A stretch of 47,221 nt of DNA from Actinomycetes bacterium (GTDB lineage: Bacteria > Actinomycetota > Thermoleophilia > Solirubrobacterales > 70-9): the NCBI GenBank assembly GCA_023436605.1, contig JAEZIQ010000021.1:1-47221 (forward strand), in the 5' to 3' direction. Position 1 is the stretch's first letter, and each line of letters begins with the position of its first letter. The notes beneath the pieces were generated by a model. That model saw nothing but the letters and a program-made list of their open reading frames with translations. It was not told where the DNA came from and did no database searches. Positions 22,429 to 31,276 of this stretch are shown here, piece after piece. Both the position numbers and the translations under genes were made by a program.

Positions 22429-24198
22429 TCAGCGTTTGAGGGGCAGCCTGGTGCCGAGGCGCTTCAGCCTCGCACCTTCGGCCGTCTCAACGGTCAGGCC
22501 GACGATCGCCTTGCCTGACTTCCTGCCCTTCAGGAGTCCTCGATAGTGCCGCTTCGTCAGCCGGATCTTCACGACGCCCTTGCCACCGGCAGGGATCCGA
22601 TCCGGATGTGAGACGCGCGCGGGCCTGCCGGTGCCGCCGTTCTTCGTCTGGACCTTCACCGATCTGCCGGTGATCCGGCATTCAACCTGAGCCGGGCAGG
22701 CCACCCGGACCACTCCCACCCAGCGGTCCTTCTTCACCTTCAGGGTTCCCTTCCGGGTCTTGCCGATAATCGGCATCGCGAGTCCCGGACCCGGTACCCG
22801 CCCCGTGGGGCCAGTCGGTCCGGTGGGCCCGGTCGGACCGGTCGAACCGGTGCCCCCGCTGGGACCGGAGGGCCCGGTCGGACCGGTGCCCCCGGTCGGA
22901 CCGGAGGGCCCGGTCGGCCCGACCGGCCCGGTCACCTGGGCCGTCGCCGTGCCGAGCAGGTTCACCTCGAGCGTCTGTCCCGACGAGACGACTGTGAGGG
23001 TCGTCGAGTGATCACCGGTGGCTGAGACCGGCTTGAACCGGACCCCGATGTAGCAGGAGTCGTTAGTTTTGAGCCGGACTCCCTCGCAGGCGTTTCCTCC
23101 GGCCAGGGCGAAGTTGGGATCCGACCCGACGGTCACCGATTCGATCATGGCGCTCGAGCCAGAGTTTCCGTTGGTCACTTCGACGCGCTGGATCGGGCCG
23201 CTGGTTCCCACCGGCTGGGCACCCATGTTCAGCACCGCGCCTCCCGGCAGGGTCAGATCGGCAGCGAAAACCTGAATCCGGTTGTTGTCGGAATCGGCGA
23301 TCACCACATCGCCGAAACCGTTCAGGGCGAGGCCCCGGGGTCCTGCGAGCTGGCTGTCGCCGGAGCCGGAGGTTCCCCATTTGGTGATCATCCCGCCACC
23401 GACGTGGGACTTCTGGATCCTGTCGTTGCCGGTGTCGGCCACGTACACGATCTCGTCGCGGTCGACCTCGACTCCGGCCGGTTTCTGGAACTGGCCGTTG
23501 CCGCTGCCTGCCGTGCCCCAGCCCGCGTACCAGACACCAGCCGAGGTGAATACCTGGATCCGGTTGTTGAAGGAATCCGCGACAACCACATGGCCGGCGG
23601 GACCAACCGCGATCCCGCGCGGCACGTTGAACTCGCCGAACAGGCTCCCGGTCGTGCCCCACTTCGAGACGAAAGTCCCATCCGGGGTGAACTTCTGGAC
23701 CCGGTTGTTGAGTGTGTCGGACACGTAGACGAAGCCGTCTGGCCCGACGGCGATGCCGCAGGGCAAGTTGAACTCCCCGTTGCCGTAGCCAAAGCTGCCC
23801 CATGTCGCGATGAAGGTGCCGCCCGAGCTGAACTTCTGGATCCGGTGGTTGTCCGAATCCGCCACGTAGACGTTGTTCGCCTCGTCCACCGCGACTGAGT
23901 AGGGGCGTTGGAATTCCCCATCCGCGGTTCCGGGCGCACCCCAGCCGAGAAGGAAGTTCCCGTCCGGTCCAAATTTCTGAATTCGATTGTTCGCAAAGTC
24001 CGCGACGTAGACGTTCCCGGCCTGATCGACCGCCACGTCGGACGGCGCACTGAACTCGCCGCTGCCGGAGCCGGCCGACCCCCACCCGAAGTCGAAGTGG
24101 TAGCCGGGCTCCACCGGTAACGCCTGCGCCTGCCCGACGGCGATTGCGGGCAGGAGGAGGGCAGCGATCACCAGCATTCTTCTCAACGCAGTCGTCAT
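22429..24198 (-). CDS. Secreted NHL-propeller / Ig-like / collagen-like protein (copy A)
   Basis: The protein has 589 residues. A signal peptide (MTTALRRMLVIAALLLPAIA...) leads to six NHL repeats of the type NVYVADSDNHRIQKF, forming one six-bladed propeller at about 30-320. An Ig-like 'choice-of-anchor D' domain with two Cys follows (LNMGAQPVGTSGPIQRVEVTNGNSG...), then 15 Gly-X-Y triplets, then a basic C-terminal domain with a Cys pair (RVACPAQVECRITG). ATG 24198 overlaps the preceding stop (ATGA) and follows GGAGGG, so translation is coupled. It is the last gene of a three-gene operon. Its role is unknown; an extracellular scaffold or ligand-binding function is inference. Confidence 0.85.
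   Translation of the reverse strand: MTTALRRMLVIAALLLPAIAVGQAQALPVEPGYHFDFGWGSAGSGSGEFSAPSDVAVDQAGNVYVADFANNRIQKFGPDGNFLLGWGAPGTADGEFQRPYSVAVDEANNVYVADSDNHRIQKFSSGGTFIATWGSFGYGNGEFNLPCGIAVGPDGFVYVSDTLNNRVQKFTPDGTFVSKWGTTGSLFGEFNVPRGIAVGPAGHVVVADSFNNRIQVFTSAGVWYAGWGTAGSGNGQFQKPAGVEVDRDEIVYVADTGNDRIQKSHVGGGMITKWGTSGSGDSQLAGPRGLALNGFGDVVIADSDNNRIQVFAADLTLPGGAVLNMGAQPVGTSGPIQRVEVTNGNSGSSAMIESVTVGSDPNFALAGGNACEGVRLKTNDSCYIGVRFKPVSATGDHSTTLTVVSSGQTLEVNLLGTATAQVTGPVGPTGPSGPTGGTGPTGPSGPSGGTGSTGPTGPTGPTGPTGRVPGPGLAMPIIGKTRKGTLKVKKDRWVGVVRVACPAQVECRITGRSVKVQTKNGGTGRPARVSHPDRIPAGGKGVVKIRLTKRHYRGLLKGRKSGKAIVGLTVETAEGARLKRLGTRLPLKR
22795..22929 (-). repeat. Collagen-like Gly-X-Y tract in copy A
   Basis: Fifteen uninterrupted triplets are encoded (mostly GPT and GPS, with GGT, GST and a final GRV). 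At DNA level this is an imperfect 9-nt-type GC-rich repeat, a likely site of slippage and length variation. Confidence 0.85.
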
Positions 24199-25829
24199 TT
24201 GGCCCTCCTGAACGCCTGCCGGATTGTCGCCCGGGTCGTTCGGTCCTCGGCGGCGGCGATTACCGTCAGTCTCAGCAGTCCGCGCTGGGCCCTGGCGGGA
24301 ATCCGGACTTTGATGCGGGCGGTGTTTCCGGCCGGTACCCGGTCGGGGGCGATCACCTGAAGTCGCATCGGCTTCTTCGACCCTGGTCCGCGGACCGTCG
24401 CGACCGTGTTCCTGAGTCGACATGTGAACGGGCAGATGATCCTGGCCAGGGTGACCGGCCTCCGGCCGTAGACTTCCAGGCGCCCTTTGGAAGCTTTCAC
24501 GATCGCGGGCGCCGGACCGGTCGGCCCCGTGGGTCCGGCCGGCCCGGAGGGACCCGTATCCCCGGTCGGTCCGGTGGGACCACTCGAGCCCGAAAGCCCG
24601 GTCGCACCCGTTGGTCCCGATCCACCCGTCGGACCGGATAGGACTCCCCTTGCGATCAGCACGGTGCTGACCGTCTGGCCACGGGACTCGACCTGAAGCG
24701 AGACTTCGAAGTTTCCGACCGCGGTTGGGCGTTGCCGGACCTGGATCCAGCAGCTCTGGCGTGGGGCGATCTCGGCGCCCTCGCAGGAATTGCCGCCGAC
24801 GATTTCGATCGGGCCCTCCGGGACGCTTACCGCGTCGATCGTCGCGGTCGCGAACGAGTTGTCGTTCCTAACCTGGATCCGCTGAACCGGCCCAGTCGTA
24901 CCGACGACCTGATCGCCGAGGTCCTGTTCGGAGCCTTCCGGAAAGTTGACATCGGGCGAGTAGACACTGACCTGATCGGGCTCGTTGGTGAGTACGTAGA
25001 TCCGTCCGGAGGCATCCACCGCGACGCCCCGGGGCCCGACGAACTGGCCGGGCACGGGCGGAGCGACCGGGAAGGAGGTGATGAACTCTCCGGTCGACGT
25101 GAACTTCTGGACCCGGTAATTGAAGGTGTCGGAGGCGTAGACGTTGCCGGCCCCGTCGACGGCGATGCCCTCCGGGAACGAGAACTGCCCCGGTCCACTC
25201 CCGTATCCGCCCCACTGGGCGAGGAGCGTGCCGGTGGAGGAGTACTTGCGGACTACGTTGTCGTTGAGGGCGAGCACGTAGACGTTGCCGGAGCCGTCGA
25301 CCGCGAGCGATCCCGAGTATCCGGTCGCGGACCACTGGGTGATGAAGGTCCCGGAGGAATGGAACTTCTGGATATTGCCCCAGGTGACGTCGGCCGAGAA
25401 GACGTTGCCGAGACCGTCGGTCGCAAGTCCGTATGAGGGCGCGGAGCCCCACTCCGCCTCGAAGGCGCCGCCCGAATCGAATCGTTGGAGGCGCATGCTG
25501 CTCGCGTCGCCGACGAAGACGTCGCCGTCCGGACCGACCGCAACAGCGCCGGCGTTATGGAACTGACCTGGCCCACCGCCAGAGCTTCCCCACTTGGTTA
25601 CGAAGGTCCCGTCAGGGTCGAACTTCTGGATCCGGTGGTTGTACTGGTCGGCGATGTAGACATCACCCGAGGAGTTGAGCGCGATGCCCTGTGGGTTGTT
25701 GAACTGTCCGTCACCCGATCCCTCGGTTCCCCACTCGAAATCGAGGTGGTATCCCGGCGCCGCCGAGGCGATCGAGGACATCGCCACGAGCGAGACGAGC
25801 GTCAGCAGAATGGTTGCTGCGCGACGCAC
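24195..25829 (-). CDS. Secreted NHL-propeller / Ig-like / collagen-like protein (copy B)
   Basis: The protein has 544 residues with the same architecture as its neighbours. The signal peptide ends near SSIASAAPG. Six propeller blades follow, several degenerate (LGNVFSADVTWGNIQKF, SGRIYVLTNEPDQVSVY). The Ig-like domain begins near QDLGDQVVGTTGPVQRIQVRNDN, then come 14 Gly-X-Y triplets and the C-terminal domain with Cys pair (RIICPFTCRL). The GTG at 25829 is three bases after the stop of copy C. Blade sequences differ from those of A and C, which indicates old duplication and divergence, probably towards different binding partners. Confidence 0.85.
   Translation of the reverse strand: MRRAATILLTLVSLVAMSSIASAAPGYHLDFEWGTEGSGDGQFNNPQGIALNSSGDVYIADQYNHRIQKFDPDGTFVTKWGSSGGGPGQFHNAGAVAVGPDGDVFVGDASSMRLQRFDSGGAFEAEWGSAPSYGLATDGLGNVFSADVTWGNIQKFHSSGTFITQWSATGYSGSLAVDGSGNVYVLALNDNVVRKYSSTGTLLAQWGGYGSGPGQFSFPEGIAVDGAGNVYASDTFNYRVQKFTSTGEFITSFPVAPPVPGQFVGPRGVAVDASGRIYVLTNEPDQVSVYSPDVNFPEGSEQDLGDQVVGTTGPVQRIQVRNDNSFATATIDAVSVPEGPIEIVGGNSCEGAEIAPRQSCWIQVRQRPTAVGNFEVSLQVESRGQTVSTVLIARGVLSGPTGGSGPTGATGLSGSSGPTGPTGDTGPSGPAGPTGPTGPAPAIVKASKGRLEVYGRRPVTLARIICPFTCRLRNTVATVRGPGSKKPMRLQVIAPDRVPAGNTARIKVRIPARAQRGLLRLTVIAAAEDRTTRATIRQAFRRAK
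24510..24635 (-). repeat. Collagen-like Gly-X-Y tract in copy B
   Basis: Fourteen consecutive triplets are encoded, GPT to GPA, with less regular X and Y positions (GGS, GAT, GLS, GSS) than in copy A. Confidence 0.85.
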
Positions 25830-25832
25830 GGC

Positions 25833-27581
25833 CTACCGCCTCAATCCCTGTTCGAGCGAGACCTGGGCCGTCCGGCCTGACTGCGCCGAGGTGTACACGA
25901 TGTTGCTGGATACCTTGCCGGACTTCCACCTCTTCAGCGCCCTCCAGAGCCGCTTCGGCAAGGTCGCCCGGATCACGGCGGACGAACCCGCCGGAATCGA
26001 CCTCGGGGCCTTCACCCTGACCCGGAAGTGCGCCGCCACTCCCTTGCGGTTGCGGATGCCGAAGGCCGCCGCCTTGACCGAGGCGAAGGTCAGCCTGCAG
26101 CCGGCCTCCGGGCAGGTCACCCTGGCCACGGCGACCTGCCTCGACTTCGTGACCCGGAGCACCCCTTTCCTGGCGGGGACGATCCCGGGCAGTGTGGCCT
26201 CGCCGGCCGGTCCGTGGGGTCCGGTTGGCCCCACCGGCCCACTGGGCCCGGTCGGCCCGTCGGGTCCGGTCGGTCCGCTCGGCCCGGGGCCGCCGGTATC
26301 GCCCGTCGCCCCGGTCGGGCCCGTCGGACCCACGCCGGCCGGTATGCCGTTGCCGGTGACGACCACCTCTGCGAGCTCGCCACCGGCGTACACCAGGAGG
26401 GTCGCCATGGTCGGGACGGGATCGGCCGGCTTGAAGTTGAGACCGATCCAGCAGCTCTGTCCGTTGGCGAGTGTCCGGTCCTGGCAGGTGGTGTACCCGA
26501 TCGAGACCCCGTCTCCCTGGTTGGGGATGAGATAGACCAGGTTGATCGTGATGGATGGTCCGCCACTGTCGTTCCTGACCTCGACGACCTGGTTCGGGCC
26601 GCGAGTCCCGACCGTCTGGTCACCGAGATCGATCGTCGTGCCCCCCGGGAAGGAAAGCCCGTCCGGCAGGAAGGCCTGGACGCGGAGGTTGTAGGTGTCG
26701 GCGGCGTAGACCCTCCCGCCCGGCCCGGCAGCCACGCCGAACGGACCGTTGCTGAACTGCCCGTCGCCGGACCCGTAACTGCCCCACTTAAGTTGGAAGT
26801 TTCCGTCGACGCTGAACCTCTGGATCCGGCTCGCTCCGATTTCCGAGACGAACACCTGGGCGCCCTGCACGTCGATCCCCCACGGGGTCTCGAACTGTCC
26901 GTCGCCGGTCCCGAAGGTTCCCCACTTCAATACGAACAGGCCGGCGGAGGAGAACTTCTGGACGCGCCCGTTCCAGTAATCGGTGACGTAGACGTACCCG
27001 AAGTTGTCGGTGGCGATGCCCGTGGGTCCTTCGAACTGCCCGTTGCCGTTGCCGGTGCTTCCCCACTGGCCGAGGTAGGTGCCGTCGGCATCGAACCTCT
27101 GCACCCGGTTGTTCTGGGTGTCGGCCACGTAGACGTCCCCCTCGTTACTGACCGCGATCCCCTCGGGATCGTCGAACTGGCCGTTCCCGGACCCGGAGCT
27201 CCCCCAGGTCCCGATGAAGCCGCCGGTTGACGTGAACTTCTGCACCCGGTCCCCGTAGTCGACCACGTAGACGTTGCCCGAGGGGTCGGTCGCGACGCTC
27301 CTCGGAAGGTTGAACTGGCCATTGCCGGTGCCGCTCGACCCCCACGCGGTGATGTAAGCACCGCCCGGGGTGTACTTCACGATGCGATCGTTGAAAGTGT
27401 CGGCGACGAAGAGGTTCCCGTCGGGAGCCGTCGCAACGTCGACCGGCCAGTCGAAGCCGGTGATCTTGAAGTCGAAGTGATAGGACCCGGCCGCCCCCGC
27501 CTGGGACGGTGCTGCGACGACGATTCCGAGCCCGACCAGGGCGAACAGGAACAGCCGACGGAGTAGACGACGACTACGCAC
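25833..27581 (-). CDS. Secreted NHL-propeller / Ig-like / collagen-like protein (copy C)
   Basis: The protein has 582 residues and is the first gene of the operon. The signal peptide is MRSRRLLRRLFLFALVGLG..., ending near APSQAGAAG. Six NHL blades follow (DGNLFVADTFNDRIVKY to GGRVYAADTYNLRVQAF), then an Ig-like domain with a CxxxxxxxxxC pair (YTTCQDRTLANGQSCWIG), 15 Gly-X-Y triplets and the two-Cys C-terminal domain (RVTCPEAGCRL). The GTG at 27581 is eight bases after AGGGAAG. A TTG at 27608 after AGGGAG is an alternative that adds nine residues before the signal peptide. Function is unknown, as for A and B. Confidence 0.83.
   Translation of the reverse strand: MRSRRLLRRLFLFALVGLGIVVAAPSQAGAAGSYHFDFKITGFDWPVDVATAPDGNLFVADTFNDRIVKYTPGGAYITAWGSSGTGNGQFNLPRSVATDPSGNVYVVDYGDRVQKFTSTGGFIGTWGSSGSGNGQFDDPEGIAVSNEGDVYVADTQNNRVQRFDADGTYLGQWGSTGNGNGQFEGPTGIATDNFGYVYVTDYWNGRVQKFSSAGLFVLKWGTFGTGDGQFETPWGIDVQGAQVFVSEIGASRIQRFSVDGNFQLKWGSYGSGDGQFSNGPFGVAAGPGGRVYAADTYNLRVQAFLPDGLSFPGGTTIDLGDQTVGTRGPNQVVEVRNDSGGPSITINLVYLIPNQGDGVSIGYTTCQDRTLANGQSCWIGLNFKPADPVPTMATLLVYAGGELAEVVVTGNGIPAGVGPTGPTGATGDTGGPGPSGPTGPDGPTGPSGPVGPTGPHGPAGEATLPGIVPARKGVLRVTKSRQVAVARVTCPEAGCRLTFASVKAAAFGIRNRKGVAAHFRVRVKAPRSIPAGSSAVIRATLPKRLWRALKRWKSGKVSSNIVYTSAQSGRTAQVSLEQGLRR
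26196..26330 (-). repeat. Collagen-like Gly-X-Y tract in copy C
   Basis: Fifteen consecutive triplets are encoded, from GPT to GEA, including GDT, GPD, GPH and GEA, whose charged residues are absent from copy A. Confidence 0.85.
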
Positions 27582-27696
27582 CGCGAATGCTTCCCTGCCA
27601 TTCCCCAATTGAGCTGAATCTCCCTAGTCCGCTATTGGCCGGGAACGATAGCCGAGTCGGGGGACGGGATCAGCGGGTTGATAGCTTCACTGCCAC

Positions 27697-28038
27697 ATGA
27701 GCACCTCTGAAGACCTCGCCTCCGAGGCCCCGGGCGGCGCCCGGGAGATCCGGTTTCTGAACATCATCGCGGTCGTTGCAGTGATCGACTTTCTGCTCCT
27801 GATTCCCCTGGTCTGGGCTTCGAGCTTCATCGCCGACAAACACGGCGTGGTCTCGATCCTCGGTCCGCTTCACGGCACCCTCTTCATCGTCCTGATCGGG
27901 CTCTGTGCCTATGGGTCGATGCAGAAGTGGTGGGGATGGTGGTTCCCGCTCATCACCGTGATCACCCTGGGTCCCCCCGGTTCGCTGATCGGTGACTACA
28001 TCGTTCGGCGCCAGCTCAGGGAAGGAGCCGCGTCATGA
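27697..28038 (+). CDS. DUF3817-type membrane protein
   Basis: The protein has 113 residues. The pattern IRFLNIIAVVAVIDFLLLIPLVW..., GPLHGTLFIVLIGLCAYG and KWWGWWFPLITVITLGPPGSLIGDY fits the DUF3817 family of small three-helix membrane proteins. It overlaps the next gene by four bases (ATGA), so it is co-translated with the oligopeptidase. TAGCTT lies nine bases before the ATG. The function is unknown. Confidence 0.8.
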   Translation: MSTSEDLASEAPGGAREIRFLNIIAVVAVIDFLLLIPLVWASSFIADKHGVVSILGPLHGTLFIVLIGLCAYGSMQKWWGWWFPLITVITLGPPGSLIGDYIVRRQLREGAAS

Positions 28039-29861
28039 GCGGCGCCGAGGCCGATCCCGCTCTGGACGCTGTCGTCTGGAACCTGGACGACCTGCTTGAG
28101 GGCGACACCTCCGACCCCACGGCGTCGGTCACAGCGCTGCTCGACGAAGCCGAGAAAGCTTCCGACAAGTTCGCCGGCGAGTACGAGGGCAAGGTCGCCG
28201 AACTCGACGGTCCCGGCCTGATCGTCGCGATGACCAAACTCGCGGACATCTCCGACCGCGCCGGCCGGGCGCTCAACTACGCCCATCTCCGGTTTGCCGC
28301 CGACACCGCCGACCCGGCCAACGGAGCCCTGCTCCAGATGGGTTCCGAACGGGCTACCCAGATTCAGACCAAACTGCTCTTCTTCGACCTCGAGTGGGCC
28401 GCGCTCGACGACGACAAGGCCGAGGAACTGCTCGCCACCCCCGGCCTGGAGTTCTGCGAACACCACCTCCGAAACGAGCGCAAGTACCGCGACCACCTGC
28501 TCACTGCTCCGGAAGAGAAAATCGTCACCGAACTGTCGGTTACGGGAGCCGGAGCCTGGTCCCGCCTCTTCGACGAGTTGACCTCGGCGATCCGGGTGAA
28601 CCTTCCGGAAAGCGACGAGCCGGTCAGCCTGGACATTGCCCTTTCCGGACTTCACAATCCCGAGCGGGAGGTGCGGAAGGCGACGGCAGAAGCGATCACC
28701 GAGTCGCTGGAGCCCGGGCTCAGAACCCGCGCCTATGTCTTCAACACCCTGCTCCAGAACAAGGCCACCATGGACCGGCTCCGCGAGTATCCCCACTGGC
28801 TCGCGACCCGGAATCTGAGCAACGAGGCTTCCGACGAGTCGGTGCAGGCGCTGATCGAGGCCGTCAAGGGCCGCTACGACCTGGCGCGATCCTGGTACCG
28901 GACCAAGGCGAAGCTGCTCGAGATCGACCGTCTGGCCGACTACGACCGGATGGCGGCGATCGCCACCGACGACGTGACGATCGGGTGGGAAGAGGGACGG
29001 GAAATCGTCCAGAGCGCTTTCGACTCGCTCGCCCCCCAGGCCGGAGAAGTGGTCGGACGGTTCTTCGAAGACCACTGGATCGATGCGCCCCCGGCGCCGA
29101 ACAAGCGGGGCGGCGCCTTCTCTGCCTCGACTGTTCCCTCGGTTCACCCCTACGTGATGCTCAACTACACGGACCGGCGTCGCGACGTTCTCACCCTCGC
29201 CCATGAGCTCGGTCACGGCCTTCACCAGGCCCTGGCCGCCAAGCAGGGGATCTTCCATCAGGACACGCCGCTGACGGTCGCCGAGACTGCCTCGGTCTTC
29301 GCCGAGGAACTGGTCTTCGGGCGGCTTCTGGCCGCCGAGAAGGATCCGGCCTCCCGGCTCGGCCTGCTCTCGGAATCGGTCGAAGGGCAGATCGCAACCA
29401 TCTTCCGCCAGATCGCGATGAACCAGTTCGAGGACCAGGTTCACACCGCCCGGCGCGAGGAAGGCGAGCTCTCGGTCGAACGATTCGGCGAACTCTGGGC
29501 CGGAACCCAGGAGGAACTGCTGGGTGACTCGGTCGAGGTAACCGACGGCTACCGCTCATGGTGGTCCTATGTCCCCCACTTCATCGGATCACCGGGTTAC
29601 GTGTATGCCTACGCTTACGGCCAGCTGCTGGCCCTTTCGGTCTACCGGCTCTACGAAGAACGAGGCGAAGAGATCGTTCCGGGATACCTGGAAATGCTCT
29701 CGGCCGGCGGTTCGAAGTCACCGGAGCAACTTGGCGCTCTGGTCGGGGTTGATCTCAGTGACCCCTCCTTCTGGGACAACGGACTCGATCTGGTCGCAGG
29801 ACAGATTGAAGCGGCGCAGGCAGCCGCGGATGAGGTACTCGAGGCCCGCAACCGGGCCTGA
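28035..29861 (+). CDS. M3-family oligoendopeptidase (PepF-like)
   Basis: This 608-residue zinc metallopeptidase has the signature LAHELGHGLHQAL (His390, Glu391, His394) and the third ligand Glu417 in VAETASVFAEE. The length and the N-terminal all-helical region match oligoendopeptidase F. It degrades short peptides, usually in the cytoplasm; no signal peptide is present. The start ATG overlaps the DUF3817 stop. Confidence 0.92.
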   Translation: MSGAEADPALDAVVWNLDDLLEGDTSDPTASVTALLDEAEKASDKFAGEYEGKVAELDGPGLIVAMTKLADISDRAGRALNYAHLRFAADTADPANGALLQMGSERATQIQTKLLFFDLEWAALDDDKAEELLATPGLEFCEHHLRNERKYRDHLLTAPEEKIVTELSVTGAGAWSRLFDELTSAIRVNLPESDEPVSLDIALSGLHNPEREVRKATAEAITESLEPGLRTRAYVFNTLLQNKATMDRLREYPHWLATRNLSNEASDESVQALIEAVKGRYDLARSWYRTKAKLLEIDRLADYDRMAAIATDDVTIGWEEGREIVQSAFDSLAPQAGEVVGRFFEDHWIDAPPAPNKRGGAFSASTVPSVHPYVMLNYTDRRRDVLTLAHELGHGLHQALAAKQGIFHQDTPLTVAETASVFAEELVFGRLLAAEKDPASRLGLLSESVEGQIATIFRQIAMNQFEDQVHTARREEGELSVERFGELWAGTQEELLGDSVEVTDGYRSWWSYVPHFIGSPGYVYAYAYGQLLALSVYRLYEERGEEIVPGYLEMLSAGGSKSPEQLGALVGVDLSDPSFWDNGLDLVAGQIEAAQAAADEVLEARNRA

Positions 29862-29979
29862 TACGGCATCTGACGGAACTGTTGCGCTGCGGTTCGATCC
29901 GCTGATCCAGCTGAGTGGGTGCGAAAACATGCCTTTCGGGGTATGGACGTATAGCCCACGCAGATCGAAGGACACAGGG

Positions 29980-30531
29980 ATGTCGAGCCAAGGCAAAAAA
30001 CCGAGGGTTTCCCAGGAAGCACGTCGAACGGAAGTAATCGATGCCGCTCTGGTCGAGTTCGGACGCTACGGATACGCCGGAACCTCGACCTCGATGATCG
30101 CCAATCGGGCGGGAATCCGGCAGCCGTACATCTACGCCCTCTTCGAGAACAAGCGAGCCCTGTTCCTCGCCTGCCACGACGTGCTCAACGACCGCATCCG
30201 TGACACCTTCCGCGAAGCCGCCCTGCCCGAAGACAGCCCCTACGAGCGGATCCGCAAGATGGGGCTTGCGTACCTCGGGCTACTCAACGATGATGATCGG
30301 GTCCGTTGCCACCTGCAGATTTTCGCTGCCGCTGGCAGTGACGACCTGAAGGAGCCGATCCGTGACGGCTTCAACCAGCTTTTCGACGACGTGCTCGAGA
30401 TCAGTGGGGCAACCAAACCCGACGTAGCCCGTTTCTTCGCCACCGGCATGATCCTGAATGCCCTGGCAGCGCTCGACGAACCGTTCGAGATGATCAGATA
30501 TCTGGAAGTAACTCCGGAAGCCGACCTTTGA
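29980..30531 (+). CDS. TetR-family transcriptional regulator
   Basis: The protein has 183 residues. The N-terminal helix-turn-helix reads RRTEVIDAALVEFGRYGYAGTSTSMIANRAGIRQPYIYALFENKRALFLAC. The C-terminal ligand-binding domain is less conserved, so the inducer is unknown. The ATG at 29980 follows GAAGGA by eight bases; further upstream codons in the same frame are not homologous. It overlaps the downstream lytic transglycosylase gene by four bases. It is the only TetR gene in the window and a possible but unproven ligand for the palindrome at 1728-1747. Confidence 0.88.
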   Translation: MSSQGKKPRVSQEARRTEVIDAALVEFGRYGYAGTSTSMIANRAGIRQPYIYALFENKRALFLACHDVLNDRIRDTFREAALPEDSPYERIRKMGLAYLGLLNDDDRVRCHLQIFAAAGSDDLKEPIRDGFNQLFDDVLEISGATKPDVARFFATGMILNALAALDEPFEMIRYLEVTPEADL

Positions 30532-31247
30532 ACCGTCCCCGACTCTTCCTGGGGGCCGCCCTGATGGCCCTTGCGTTAGTGATTCCAGCTACGGCCCACG
30601 CGAAGTACCAGAAGACCAAGCCGGTCGGCTGGGGACCGCGAACCAGCAAGGCCGCCGCGAAACTGGTCAACCGAAACGGTTACGAGCCCCGCAGGATGAA
30701 CTACCGGGACAACCACCGCGTCCCCGGCCGGAAGCTGCTCCGGGCATGGCGCAAGCGCAGCGAGATGCCCTACAGGAACTTCGTTGACGGCCGCTTCCGG
30801 GGCACGACCGACGAAATCATCCAGTGGGCCTCACTCAAATGGGGCATCGACACCGACACCATGCGGGCGGCCGCCGTGGTCGAGTCGTGGTGGGACATGG
30901 ATGTCCGCGGCGACAACGGCGACTCATTCGGGCTTTACCAGGTGCGCCGGCCGTACCACTGCTGGGGAAAGTGCAAAATCGCCCGCTACTTCACGGCCTT
31001 CAACGCCGATTACTACGGAGCGATCATCCGCTCGTACTATGACGGCAAGCAGACCTGGCTGAACACGGTCACCGGCAACGGCAGGAAGTACCGACCCGGC
31101 GATCTCCAGGGCAGCATGGGCGCCTGGTACTCAGGCCGCTGGTGGGGTCCGCCGGAGCGCCCGGTCGAGCCTTACCTGGCGATGATCAGCCAGCGCAGGG
31201 CCGAGAAGACCTGGAAGCACCCGGACTTCATCGCCTACGACGACTGA
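30528..31247 (+). CDS. Secreted lytic-transglycosylase-like protein
   Basis: The protein has 239 residues. The TTG start at 30528 (sharing TTGA with the TetR stop) gives a good signal peptide, MNRPRLFLGAALMALALVI..., cleaved after ATAHA. The mature part has an SLT-type motif, AAVVESWWDMDVRGDNGDSFGLYQVRRPYH. Glu119 is the likely catalytic acid, and GDSFGLYQ at 131-138 is the family signature. It would cleave peptidoglycan outside the cell. Translational coupling to a TetR regulator is unusual for a wall enzyme. Confidence 0.78.
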   Translation: MNRPRLFLGAALMALALVIPATAHAKYQKTKPVGWGPRTSKAAAKLVNRNGYEPRRMNYRDNHRVPGRKLLRAWRKRSEMPYRNFVDGRFRGTTDEIIQWASLKWGIDTDTMRAAAVVESWWDMDVRGDNGDSFGLYQVRRPYHCWGKCKIARYFTAFNADYYGAIIRSYYDGKQTWLNTVTGNGRKYRPGDLQGSMGAWYSGRWWGPPERPVEPYLAMISQRRAEKTWKHPDFIAYDD

Positions 31248-31276
31248 CCCTGCACAATTCGCCGGGGCTGGTCAGG

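Noticed and set aside
22795..26330. Short GC-rich repeats as a CRISPR or minisatellite array
   Set aside because: The repeats are in frame, encode Gly-X-Y triplets and lack spacers.
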